In this document: positions 18,877 to 27,000 of the stretch, one piece after another
Numbering within the stretch: position 1 is the stretch's first letter
How the letters are laid out: every line of letters begins with the position of its first letter
Program-made: the position numbers and the translations under genes
Assembly (NCBI RefSeq): GCF_021732705.1
Contig: NZ_JAKFUM010000013.1
Location: 1 to 64,000, forward strand
Origin: Nevskia sp.
Lineage (GTDB): Bacteria; Pseudomonadota; Gammaproteobacteria; Nevskiales; Nevskiaceae
Direction: 5' to 3'
Length of the DNA stretch: 64,000 nt
The notes under the pieces: model-generated
What the model was told of the DNA's origin: nothing
The model's input: the letters and a program-made list of their open reading frames with translations, nothing else
Databases searched by the model: none

Positions 18877-20205
18877 TCACGGCCCGGCGAAGCGCTGCAC
18901 GCTGAGTCGCGCACCGGTGAAGTCCGTGGGGAGGAAGGAGTGGGCGATGGCGCTGCGGCCCGCACCGTCCGTCGAAATCGCGGAAATCTGCGGAGACGTG
19001 TTCATCGGTGCCGGAAGCACCGGCGTCGTCGCCGTCAGCGGCACACCGTTGAAATCGAACAGGCGTGTCTGCAGCGGCCGGGACGAAATCGGGGCATTGC
19101 TGCCGGCCGCGATGCGCAGATTGCCGAGCGCATCGATCGCGATCTTCGGCAGCACCGCGAGCTCGCCATTGCCTGCCGCCGCCGCGAATTCCGTCACGCG
19201 CACCGTGTTGTCCGGCGCACGGACGGCGATGCGCGCCGAGGCACTCGGCGAGAAGTCCAGATCGGGTTGCCAGGTCACGGCCAGCGTGCCGTCGGGCGAC
19301 ATCGCGGCATCCGGTCCGGAGGTGGTGTCGCGGCCGGTCACCGGGCTGCTGTTGATGATCGTCTCGTCGCCGGTCGCCTCACCTTCGGCGTTGAAGCGCT
19401 GGGCCACGATCTGACTGCGCTCGCGGCCGATACGCCGCGACCAGACCACGGCGTGATCGCCATCGGCATCCATCGCCACGGTCACGCCACTGGCACCGCG
19501 CCCGAGCAGTTCGATCTGGCGGTCGATCGTGACCGGCGCGAAGGCGCTGCCGTCGGCGGCATAGCGACGCACGGCAATGCGATCGACACCGGCAAAGCGC
19601 AGGTCCAGCGTACGAAGCGCCAGGTAGCCGACCGGCACGAACAGGCTGACGGTGCCGCGGTTGCCATCGACCGCCCAGGCCACCGCGATGTCGCCGTCAT
19701 CGTCGATCGCGACATCCACTTCATCGCCTTCCGGCGACACTTCGAATGCCTCGCCCAGCGGCACGCCGCCCGGGGCATAACGACGGGCCATGACGCGTCC
19801 CGGCCGGGTCACGGTACCGAAGACCAGCGGCACGACCGTGGTTCGCGGCGTCGCCCAGGCAATCACGAAGGCACCACTCGCGTTCATCGCAACGCTTGCC
19901 GCACCAGCCGCCGCTTCGCTGTTGGCAACCACGAAGGCATCACCGGCAGCGACACCGTCGGCGTCAAAGCGCCGCGCTCGAACGACGCCGGAAGATCGGG
20001 TGGGCGTCCAGGCCACCACGAAATCGCCGGCCGCACTGCTGCCGATGACGGGGAGCGAGGTGCCGGGTTCGACCTCGATGCGTGCGCCGATGCGCTCGCC
20101 GGGTGCCGCCAGCGCCGGTCCTGCGCAGGCCAGACTCAGGATTGCGGCATGGATAGCAAGGTTGCGGCGCTTCAAAGTCGGTGCGCTGTACGGGCAGAAC
20201 GTCAT
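18877..20205 (-). CDS. Exported protein with repeated beta-propeller-like units, function unknown
   Basis: 442 residues. A signal peptide (hydrophobic AIHAAILSLACAGPALA, cleavage near AAP) is followed by recurrent units of the form 'A-M-D-A-D/N-G-D/A-x-V-V-x-W', for example VAMNASGAFVIAWA, VAIDDDGDIAVAWA, VAMDADGDHAVVWS and AAMSPDGTLAVTWQ. Spacing of roughly 50-60 residues suggests a beta-propeller. There is no catalytic motif I can name. A perfect FNR/Anr-type box lies upstream at 20283-20296. The 20205 start gives the best signal peptide; an ATG at 20232 is possible. Confidence 0.75.
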   Translation of the reverse strand: MTFCPYSAPTLKRRNLAIHAAILSLACAGPALAAPGERIGARIEVEPGTSLPVIGSSAAGDFVVAWTPTRSSGVVRARRFDADGVAAGDAFVVANSEAAAGAASVAMNASGAFVIAWATPRTTVVPLVFGTVTRPGRVMARRYAPGGVPLGEAFEVSPEGDEVDVAIDDDGDIAVAWAVDGNRGTVSLFVPVGYLALRTLDLRFAGVDRIAVRRYAADGSAFAPVTIDRQIELLGRGASGVTVAMDADGDHAVVWSRRIGRERSQIVAQRFNAEGEATGDETIINSSPVTGRDTTSGPDAAMSPDGTLAVTWQPDLDFSPSASARIAVRAPDNTVRVTEFAAAAGNGELAVLPKIAIDALGNLRIAAGSNAPISSRPLQTRLFDFNGVPLTATTPVLPAPMNTSPQISAISTDGAGRSAIAHSFLPTDFTGARLSVQRFAGP

Positions 20206-20282
20206 GACTGATGTCTCGACAGGGTTCGTCACTCGAGATTAACGACTGCCGCCGGACGTCGGCCAGCGTTATCCATCAGGCA

Positions 20283-20296
20283 TTGATTCCAATCAA
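20283..20296. promoter_or_regulatory. FNR/Anr-type binding site
   Basis: TTGATTCCAATCAA matches the FNR consensus TTGAT-N4-ATCAA at all ten defined positions. Its centre is about 84 bases upstream of the ATG at 20205. A weak -10-like TTAATC on the minus strand (around 20238-20243) would place the box near -58, close to the class I position. On the plus strand there is no gene to control. Confidence 0.6.
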
Positions 20297-20400
20297 CGAT
20301 CAACCACCGCCGTCTTGGGCCCCCACGTCGGTGGCGGGCACGCCCGCGATCAAGAAGGACCCCGTCGCCTTCGGCGCGCGATCAGGCCGCCTGGTCGATC

Positions 20401-21630
20401 TCAGACGCCCAGCCGCTCGGCGATCAGCTCGATCCAGTGCTCGACCGGCCGCTTCGCATCGCTGGCCAGATGGGTCAGGCAGCCGATGTTGGCGGTAGCG
20501 ATGCGGTTCGGCTGGCCGGCTTCAAGCGCGGCCAGCTTGTTGGCCTTCAGCGTCGATGACAGCGCCGGCTGCAGAATCGAGTAAGTGCCGGCCGAGCCGC
20601 AGCAGAGGTGGCTGTCGGCAACCACCGTGGTGCGGAACCCGGCAACGGTCAGCAGGCGCTCGACCTGACCCTTGTTCTTCATGCCGTGCTGCAGGGTGCA
20701 CGGCGAATGGAAGGCGATCGCTTCCGGCTTCGCGGGCGTGCGTGCGAGCGCGGCATCGAAGGCGGCGGCTTCCCGCGTCAGGATCGCAGTGAGATCAATC
20801 AGCGCCGCCGTGACCCGCTCGGCCTTGCCGCGATGCGCCGGGTCGCCATGCAGGTGATGCGCGTACTCGGCGACGAAGCTGGCGCAGCCGGACGCCGACA
20901 CCACGATGCCTTCGGCGCCGGCATCGAGCGCTGCACAGAGCCGGTCGATCGCGATGCGGGCGGTGTCGAGGCCATCGGCCTGCGCGTTCAGGTGATAGGC
21001 CACCGCGCCGCAGCAGCCGATGGCGACCGGCACCGCGCTGATGCCGATCGCGTCCAGCACGCGCGCGGCGGCGCTGTCGACGTCCGGCGCCAGCGACGGC
21101 TGCACGCAGCCACCGGCGACCACCAGCCGCCGCGTGTGCCGGGCCGCTGGCCAGGTTCCAGCCGGGCGCGGCAGCGGCACGCTGTCCTTCAAGACCTTCG
21201 GCAGCAGCGGCCGGAACAGCCGGCCCAATCCGAGCAAGAAGCCGAACAGCGCCGGCTTCGGCAGCACCAGGCGCAAGGCCCAGCGGATCAGCCGCTGCGG
21301 CGCGCTGCGCGGGACTTTCGCCTCGACCACTTCACGGCCGATGTCGACCAGACGGCCGTACTGCACGCCGCTCGGGCAGGTCGATTCGCAGCTGCGGCAG
21401 GTCAGGCAGCGGTCGAGATGATCGCGGGTTTCCTCGGTGACCGCCGCGCCTTCGAGCACCGACTTGATTTGGTAGATGCGGCCGCGCGGGCCATCGAGCT
21501 CGTCGCCGAGCAGCTGGTAGGTCGGGCAGGTGGCGTTGCAGAAGCCGCAGTGGACGCAGGCGCGCAGGATGCGGTCGGCCTCCTGGCCCTGTGGCGTGTC
21601 GCGGATGAAGTCGGCGAGATTGGTCTGCAT
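20401..21630 (-). CDS. glcF: Glycolate oxidase iron-sulfur subunit
   Basis: 409 residues. Two [4Fe-4S] ferredoxin motifs near the N terminus (CVHCGFCNATCP and CLTCRSCESTCP) are followed by two CCG-type domains (GCCGAVAYH; LCCGSAGTYS), the layout of GlcF. It passes electrons from the FAD subunits to the membrane quinone pool. It ends a glcD-glcE-glcF set on the minus strand, 7 bases after glcE. The ATG 21630 starts MQTNLADFIRDTPQG, as in the family. Confidence 0.95.
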   Translation of the reverse strand: MQTNLADFIRDTPQGQEADRILRACVHCGFCNATCPTYQLLGDELDGPRGRIYQIKSVLEGAAVTEETRDHLDRCLTCRSCESTCPSGVQYGRLVDIGREVVEAKVPRSAPQRLIRWALRLVLPKPALFGFLLGLGRLFRPLLPKVLKDSVPLPRPAGTWPAARHTRRLVVAGGCVQPSLAPDVDSAAARVLDAIGISAVPVAIGCCGAVAYHLNAQADGLDTARIAIDRLCAALDAGAEGIVVSASGCASFVAEYAHHLHGDPAHRGKAERVTAALIDLTAILTREAAAFDAALARTPAKPEAIAFHSPCTLQHGMKNKGQVERLLTVAGFRTTVVADSHLCCGSAGTYSILQPALSSTLKANKLAALEAGQPNRIATANIGCLTHLASDAKRPVEHWIELIAERLGV

Positions 21631-21637
21631 GGCGCGC

Positions 21638-22696
21638 TCAGAAATCCGGGTACAGACGGCCGCGATTGAGGATGCCGGCAGGATCGAACGTGGCCTTGAG
21701 CCGCCGGTGCAGCGCCATGACCGCCGCGGACGGCGGCTGGAATGCGTGCTGACGGTCGACACCGCGATGCGCCGTGGCGTGCCCGCCGTGCTGCGCCGCG
21801 AGCGCCCGGACGGCATCGACCGGCAGCGTCGTGCGCAGCCAGCGCTGTCCGCCGCCCCAGTCGATCAGTTCGTCGATGCCGTCAGCGGCCAGCGGCGGCG
21901 CGGTTGGCTTGACCGAGAGCCGCCACAGCGGCGCTTCGCCAGCGAAGAACGGATGCGTCTGCTCGCGGATAGAGGTCCAGAACGAGGCCGCATCCACCAG
22001 CGGATCGCCGCCGAGCTTGGCCAGCGCAGCACTGACCGCTGCCGGGTTGCCGGCCAGCCGCAAAGTCAGTTGGCCATCGCGGTGCACGGCAGCCGCCAGC
22101 GGCAGCGGCTGTCCAGCCAGCTTGTTCATCGTCGCGATGGCCTCGGCCGCACTGGATGCGAATACCCGCGTTTCATCCGCTTCCGGCCTCGGCAGCACCT
22201 TGAAGCTGACTTCGGTGATCAGCCCGAGCGTGCCCATCGCACCGGCCTGCAGGCGGAAGGTGTCGAAACCGGCGACGTTCTTCATCACCTGGCCGCCGAA
22301 GCGCAGGCTCTCGCCGCGACCGTCGATCAGCGTGACGCCCAGCAGGTAGTCGCGGACCGCACCGGCATACGGACGACGCGGCCCCGACAGGCCGCTGGCA
22401 ACGCAGCCACCGACCGTCGCGGCGCTGCCGAAATGCGGCGGCTCGAACGGCAGGCACTGGCCGGCGGCGGCGAGCGTGGCTTCGACCTCGCGCAGCGGCG
22501 TGCCGGCCTTGACCGTCAGCACCAGTTCGCTCGGGTCGTAGCTGATGACGCCGCTGTGGCCCGCGGTGTCGAGCACGTCGCCGACCCGTTCGCCGCCGAA
22601 GAAATCCTTGCTGCCGCCGCCGCGAATCCGCAGCGGCGTGCCGTTCGCGTGCGCAGCGCGAATACGCGCCTGCGCCTGGTCGATGAAGTCGCTCAT
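21638..22696 (-). CDS. glcE: Glycolate oxidase FAD-binding subunit
   Basis: 352 residues. An FAD_binding_4 (PCMH-type) domain is visible: LRIRGGGSKDFFGG, LTVKAGTPLREVEATLAAAGQCLPFEPPHFG, ATVGGCVASGLSGPRR and VMKNVAGFDTFRLQAGAMGTLGLITE. It is the shorter flavoprotein partner of GlcD. Six bases separate it from glcD and seven from glcF, so the three genes form one operon. Confidence 0.95.
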   Translation of the reverse strand: MSDFIDQAQARIRAAHANGTPLRIRGGGSKDFFGGERVGDVLDTAGHSGVISYDPSELVLTVKAGTPLREVEATLAAAGQCLPFEPPHFGSAATVGGCVASGLSGPRRPYAGAVRDYLLGVTLIDGRGESLRFGGQVMKNVAGFDTFRLQAGAMGTLGLITEVSFKVLPRPEADETRVFASSAAEAIATMNKLAGQPLPLAAAVHRDGQLTLRLAGNPAAVSAALAKLGGDPLVDAASFWTSIREQTHPFFAGEAPLWRLSVKPTAPPLAADGIDELIDWGGGQRWLRTTLPVDAVRALAAQHGGHATAHRGVDRQHAFQPPSAAVMALHRRLKATFDPAGILNRGRLYPDF

Positions 22697-22702
22697 GCGC
22701 GG

Positions 22703-24181
22703 TCAGAAACGCGGCAGTTCGGGATGCGCGGTCTTGCCGGCATGGACGTGCATGCGGCCCATCTCCGCACAGCGATGCAGGGTCGGCACCGCCTTGCCGG
22801 GATTCAGCAGGCCCTTCGGATCGAACGCGGCCTTCACGGCGTGGAACGCGGTCAATTCGCGCGAATGGAACTGCGTGCACATCGCGTCGATCTTTTCGAC
22901 ACCGACGCCATGCTCGCCGGTGATCGTGCCGCCGACGGCGACGCTGAGATCGAGGATCTTGTTGCCGAACGCCTCGGCCTTTTCGAGATCGCCGGGCTTG
23001 TTGGCGTCGTAGAAGATCAGCGGATGCAGGTTGCCGTCGCCGGCGTGGAAGACGTTGGCGCAGCGCAGGCCGAATTCGTCCGAGAAACCGGCGATCTGGC
23101 GCAGCACGTCGCCGAGATGACGGCGAGGAATGGTGCCGTCCATGCAGTAGTAGTCCGGCGTGATCCGGCCGACCGCCGGGAACGCGGCCTTGCGGCCGGC
23201 CCAGAGCTTGAGGCGCTCGGCCTCGTCCTTGGAGGTGCGCATCGCGGTGGCGCCGCTGGCGGCCAGCACCGCTTCGATGCGCTCGATCTCGTTGGCGACT
23301 TCTTCCGGCGTGCCGTCGCTTTCGGCCAGCAGGATCGCTTCGGCATCGAGCGGATAGCCGGCCTTGACGAAGTCCTCGACCGCTTCGATCGCGAGCTTGT
23401 CCATCATTTCCAGCCCGGCCGGGATGATGCCGGCGGCGATGATCGCGGCGACGCCCTGCCCGGCTTTCTCGACGCTGTCGAAGCAGGCCATCACCACGCG
23501 CGCCAGCTGCGGCCGCGGCAGCAGCTTGACGGTGACTTCGGTGACCACGCCGAGCAGGCCTTCGGAGCCGACCAGCAGCGCCATCAGGTCGTAGCCCGGC
23601 GCGTCCGGCGCTTCGCCACCGAGTTCGATGATCTCGCCATCGGCCAGCGCCACGCGGGCCGCGACGACGTTGTGAACCGTCAGCCCGTACTTCAGGCAGT
23701 GCACGCCGCCGGAGTTCTCGGCGACATTGCCGCCGATCGAGCAGGCGATCTGGCTCGACGGGTCCGGCGCGTAGTACAGCGCATGCGGTGCGGCGGCTTC
23801 GCTGATCGCCAGATTGCGGACACCCGGCTGCACGCGCGCGGTGCGCGCCAGCGGATCGAGTTCGAGGATGCGGTTCAGCCGCGCCAGCGACAGCAGCACG
23901 CCGCCTTCCTCGGGCAGCGCGCCACCGGCCAGCCCGGTGCCGTGACCGCGGGCGACAACCGGCACGCCGCGGGCGTTGCAGATGCGCAACACGGCGGCGA
24001 CCTGCGCTTCATTCTGTGGCAGTGCGACGCACAGCGGCAGCCGGCGGTACATCGACAGGCCATCGCATTCGTACGGCCGCATCTGCTCGATGGTGGTCAG
24101 CAGCGCGCCTTTCGGAAGGACCTCGGCCAGCGCGGAAAACAGGGCGGCGGTATCGATCGGCGGCAGCGTCGGTGCGTTCAT
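22703..24181 (-). CDS. glcD: Glycolate oxidase catalytic subunit
   Basis: 492 residues. FAD_binding_4 domain (VVARGHGTGLAGGALPEEGGVL; ARVQPGVRNLAIS; IGGNVAENSGG; LLVGSEGLLGVVTE) plus the FAD-oxidase C domain (NVFHAGDGNLHPLIFYD; GTITGEHGVGVEKI). It oxidises glycolate (and D-lactate) to glyoxylate. First gene of the glcDEF operon; no glcC regulator or glcB malate synthase is adjacent. The ATG 24181 is preferred; the upstream in-frame extension has no family similarity. Confidence 0.96.
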   Translation of the reverse strand: MNAPTLPPIDTAALFSALAEVLPKGALLTTIEQMRPYECDGLSMYRRLPLCVALPQNEAQVAAVLRICNARGVPVVARGHGTGLAGGALPEEGGVLLSLARLNRILELDPLARTARVQPGVRNLAISEAAAPHALYYAPDPSSQIACSIGGNVAENSGGVHCLKYGLTVHNVVAARVALADGEIIELGGEAPDAPGYDLMALLVGSEGLLGVVTEVTVKLLPRPQLARVVMACFDSVEKAGQGVAAIIAAGIIPAGLEMMDKLAIEAVEDFVKAGYPLDAEAILLAESDGTPEEVANEIERIEAVLAASGATAMRTSKDEAERLKLWAGRKAAFPAVGRITPDYYCMDGTIPRRHLGDVLRQIAGFSDEFGLRCANVFHAGDGNLHPLIFYDANKPGDLEKAEAFGNKILDLSVAVGGTITGEHGVGVEKIDAMCTQFHSRELTAFHAVKAAFDPKGLLNPGKAVPTLHRCAEMGRMHVHAGKTAHPELPRF

Positions 24182-24240
24182 CGCACGAGTGTAACGGTGC
24201 CCTTCCGGATGCGGAATTGGCTTCCGGAAGCCGAAACGAA

Positions 24241-24265
24241 CGAGGCCCGCACTCGGCGGGCCTCG
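24241..24265 (-). terminator. Hairpin downstream of the small exported protein gene
   Basis: A perfect 10-bp stem CGAGGCCCGC / GCGGGCCTCG with a 5-base loop, followed on the minus strand by TTCGTTTCGG. It lies 18 bases after the stop of the 24284-24568 gene and just upstream of glcD. The T-run is broken, so efficiency may be modest. Confidence 0.6.
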
Positions 24266-24283
24266 TCGTGAACGCACCGCGAA

Positions 24284-24568
24284 TCAGCGGCCGTAGCGGC
24301 GATCGTCCCAGCGGTCGTCGCGACGATCATCGCGGCGGTCCCAGCGGCGGTCTCCGCGGTGATCGTAATGATCGTGATACACCTTCTTGACCACGACCAC
24401 CTTGCGAACCGGACGGCGGTCGTAGCGGTCGTCGTAACGGTTGTCGTAGCCGTAGCCGTACGGGTTCGGGCAATACGGACGCCCGGCCTGGCTCGGCAGC
24501 GCGACGAGCAGCGTCGCGGTCGCCGTGACGGCGAGCAGGGCTTTCTTCACCAAAGGATTCTTGAACAT
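24284..24568 (-). CDS. Small exported Arg/Asp/Tyr-rich protein, function unknown
   Basis: 94 residues. Signal peptide MFKNPLVKKALLAVTATATLLVALPSQA precedes a body rich in Tyr, Asp and Arg, with repeated YDNRYDDRYDRR-like and RRWDRRDDRRDDRWDDRR-like runs around VRKVVVVKKVYHDHYDH. Ribosome binding site GAGGAG precedes the ATG. Similar low-complexity exported proteins occur widely in Proteobacteria; no role is assigned. Confidence 0.72.
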   Translation of the reverse strand: MFKNPLVKKALLAVTATATLLVALPSQAGRPYCPNPYGYGYDNRYDDRYDRRPVRKVVVVKKVYHDHYDHRGDRRWDRRDDRRDDRWDDRRYGR

Positions 24569-24740
24569 CTGGTCATCTCCTCGCCCGGTTCGGGCAGCGC
24601 GCAAGTCGGCTTGACCTGCAGGACGGAGATTGCGCGCCGCGCCTTGAATCAGGCCTGAACCGTGCGGTTCACTTGCGATTCAGATCGGCGATTCAGATCG
24701 GCGATTCGCCTCGCTCAGCCGTGACTCCCGGGCAAGCGGG

Positions 24741-25295
24741 CTAGACGATGCGCGACGGGCAGCCGATCAGGTGATCGTTGACCACGCCGACCGCCTGCAG
24801 GTAGGCGTAGATGATCGTCGAGCCGACGAACTTGAAGCCGCGCTTGAGCAAGGCCTTGCTGATGCGATCGGACAGTTCGGTACGCGCAGGAATCTGCTTC
24901 ATCTCGGTCCAGTGATTGACCACCGGCCGGCCATCGACCTGCTGCCACAGCCAGGCGTCGAGACTGCCTTCCTCGTCGCACAGACGGAGATAGGCCTGCG
25001 CGTTGACGATGGCGGCGTTGATCTTGAGCCGGTTGCGGACGATGCCGGCATCGTTCATCAGCCGTTCGCGATCGGCATCGGTGTAGGCGGCGATCTTGCG
25101 GGCGTCGAAATGATCGAAGGCGCGGCGATAACCGTCGCGCTTGGCGAGGATCGTCGACCAGCTCAGGCCGGCCTGTGCGCCTTCGAGGATCAGCATCTCG
25201 AACAGCAGGCGGTCATCGTGCACCGGGCGTCCCCACTCGGCATCGTGGTACGCACGCTCGGCCGCCGTCTTCATCGCCCACGCACACGTCGTCAT
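24741..25295 (-). CDS. tag: DNA-3-methyladenine glycosylase I
   Basis: 184 residues. Helix-hairpin-helix glycosylase that removes 3-methyladenine from alkylated DNA. Family segments: CAWAMKTAAERAYHDAEWGRPVHDDRLLFEMLILEGAQAGLSW with the catalytic-pocket Glu, DAGIVRNRLKINAAIVNA, and FKFVGSTIIYAYLQAVGVVNDH near the end. The ATG 25295 begins MTTCAWAM; the frame extends 7 residues upstream. Confidence 0.93.
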   Translation of the reverse strand: MTTCAWAMKTAAERAYHDAEWGRPVHDDRLLFEMLILEGAQAGLSWSTILAKRDGYRRAFDHFDARKIAAYTDADRERLMNDAGIVRNRLKINAAIVNAQAYLRLCDEEGSLDAWLWQQVDGRPVVNHWTEMKQIPARTELSDRISKALLKRGFKFVGSTIIYAYLQAVGVVNDHLIGCPSRIV

Positions 25296-25329
25296 CGCCT
25301 GTCTCCCGCTCGCCACTGAGCGAGCCGCA

Positions 25330-25365
25330 CAAAAAAACGGACATCGTCATTGCTGACGATGTCCG
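25330..25365 (-). terminator. Intrinsic terminator of the DUF1329 gene
   Basis: A perfect 12-bp stem CGGACATCGTCA / TGACGATGTCCG with a 4-base loop, followed on the minus strand by seven T residues (25331-25337). It lies 24 bases after the DUF1329 stop, and separates that gene from tag. Confidence 0.92.
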
Positions 25366-25388
25366 CACAACCCCGCTTGCGATCGAAC

Positions 25389-26774
25389 TTAGACCGTACC
25401 GAGTCGCGCCAGCGCTGCCTGCGTCAGATAGCGGTTGTAGACGTCCTCGCCTTCTTCGGAGAACTTGCTCTTATAGCCACCGTTGATCTGCTTAACCTGC
25501 GAGATGCGGCTCATGCGGTTGGCCTGCACGTCGTGGCTGTGCACGTAGACCCACGACCAGTCCGGCTTGCCGCCGGCATCCTTCAGTTCGGCCTTGTCGT
25601 TCTTGTACTGCGCGAACGCCGGTTCAAACGACTTCCAGATCTTGCCTTGGCGATCGTAGGTCACGTACGCGACGAACATGCCGTTGCGAACGTCGATCCA
25701 GATGCGCTTGCGGCCCACCGGTGAACGCGGATACCCGGTCGGCTCGGCTTCCAGCACGATGCACTCCGGAATCAGTTCGAACCAGGTGTCGAAGAACGTC
25801 TGGTTCTGCGGACCGCCGTGCACGCCGCGCTCCCAGTTCGGATGGTAGCCACCACGCCAATTCGTGCCGCTGATGGCACCCATCATCGGCTGACGGCCGA
25901 TGACCTTGTAGTTGCCCCAGGTCAGCATCGGGTCACCGGCAGCCCAGGCATCCGACAGGAAGATCGTGATGCCCGGAACCAGCGGCTCGAAGCGCTGGTT
26001 CGCCGGGAACTGGCGAACGCGGCGGAACTGCGGCAGATAACCGTACAGATCCGGGAATTTCCGCTGGTCGTAGTACCAGGTGTTCAGGAACGACGCACCG
26101 GCCTGTTCCTGCGGCGACGTGAAAAACACCGACTGCTGGCGCAGCAGATCGTTGCGGCCATTGAACACCTTGCCGTCGGTGCGTGCGGTGCAGTTCAGCT
26201 CGCACCACATGAAATCGTACTGATAGCCGAGGCGACCGTCCGGGCCGATGTCCCAGTCCTTGATCGCGTACTGCGAGTACGTGTGACGGCCCCAGGCCAA
26301 CGTCAGGTTGGCGATCGCTTCTTCGCCGCTCTTCGGGTCCACGAACGGGTTGCCACCGATCCAAGGTTCGCCCTTGTCGGTGACGATATTGCCGGTGTTG
26401 TCGAAGCGGGCACGACCCTTGTTGCGCAGGGTTGCCTCGAAGTACGGCGCGTTGAACAGCTTGGTGACGTCGCGCGTCGATTCGACGACGGTGATCCGGC
26501 GACCCTGCGACTTGATCTGCGTGTAGGTGATCGGATCGAACAGATCCTTCACGAGATCGACGTTGGCGGCGGTCAGCTGGTCGCCCGGCTTGATCTTGCC
26601 TTTGGTGTACGCCTCGATCGACAACAGCTCGTCCGGATAGGCCTTGCTGACGTTGTCGGCCGAGTTGGCGATCATCGGCCACAGGGGTGCCAGAACACCC
26701 GCGCCGGCACCGGTCGCCACTTTCTTCATCAATTCACGACGGCCGTAATCGTGATCGTATTTCTTGATGCGCAT
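25389..26774 (-). CDS. DUF1329 protein with Tat signal
   Basis: 461 residues. The N terminus YGRRELMKKVATGAGAGVLAPLW is a twin-arginine signal; the rest is the DUF1329 outer-membrane-associated lipoprotein-like fold (YTQIKSQGRRITVVESTRDVTKLFNAPYFEATLRNKG; FIDVRNGMFVAYVTYDRQGKIWKSFEP-like). DUF1329 genes often sit with DUF1302 genes in hydrocarbon- or fatty-acid-using Proteobacteria; no DUF1302 partner is visible here. Ribosome binding site GGGAGGAAG precedes ATG 26774. It has its own terminator and probably its own promoter in the 226-base gap before pyrC. Confidence 0.9.
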   Translation of the reverse strand: MRIKKYDHDYGRRELMKKVATGAGAGVLAPLWPMIANSADNVSKAYPDELLSIEAYTKGKIKPGDQLTAANVDLVKDLFDPITYTQIKSQGRRITVVESTRDVTKLFNAPYFEATLRNKGRARFDNTGNIVTDKGEPWIGGNPFVDPKSGEEAIANLTLAWGRHTYSQYAIKDWDIGPDGRLGYQYDFMWCELNCTARTDGKVFNGRNDLLRQQSVFFTSPQEQAGASFLNTWYYDQRKFPDLYGYLPQFRRVRQFPANQRFEPLVPGITIFLSDAWAAGDPMLTWGNYKVIGRQPMMGAISGTNWRGGYHPNWERGVHGGPQNQTFFDTWFELIPECIVLEAEPTGYPRSPVGRKRIWIDVRNGMFVAYVTYDRQGKIWKSFEPAFAQYKNDKAELKDAGGKPDWSWVYVHSHDVQANRMSRISQVKQINGGYKSKFSEEGEDVYNRYLTQAALARLGTV

Positions 26775-26952
26775 CTTTCGCTTCCTCCCTTGCACGCGGG
26801 TTTGGCCCTGTAAGCGCTGCATGCCCGGTTTTGCTGCACACCGGGTCACGCGCCGTTCTAACATCCGCCTGCGTTTACGCCAAGATCGGACGCCCGGATT
26901 CAGCGGCTCGACGAACGGTTGTGAACGCGGCCGGTTGGCAACGCGGCGAGCT

Positions 26953-26984
26953 ATCGCAGCGCAGCAAAATCACGGCGCTGCGAT
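26953..26984 (-). terminator. Inverted repeat after pyrC, possible terminator
   Basis: ATCGCAGCGC (26953-26962) and GCGCTGCGAT (26975-26984) form a perfect 10-bp stem around a 12-base loop, 17 bases after the pyrC stop. No T-run follows, so it may be a weak or Rho-assisted terminator. Confidence 0.4.
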
Positions 26985-27000
26985 GCCTGCGGCGAACCCT

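Noticed and set aside
21530-24271. 913-codon plus-strand frame
   Set aside because: It is antisense to glcF, glcE and glcD, which have full sets of family motifs.
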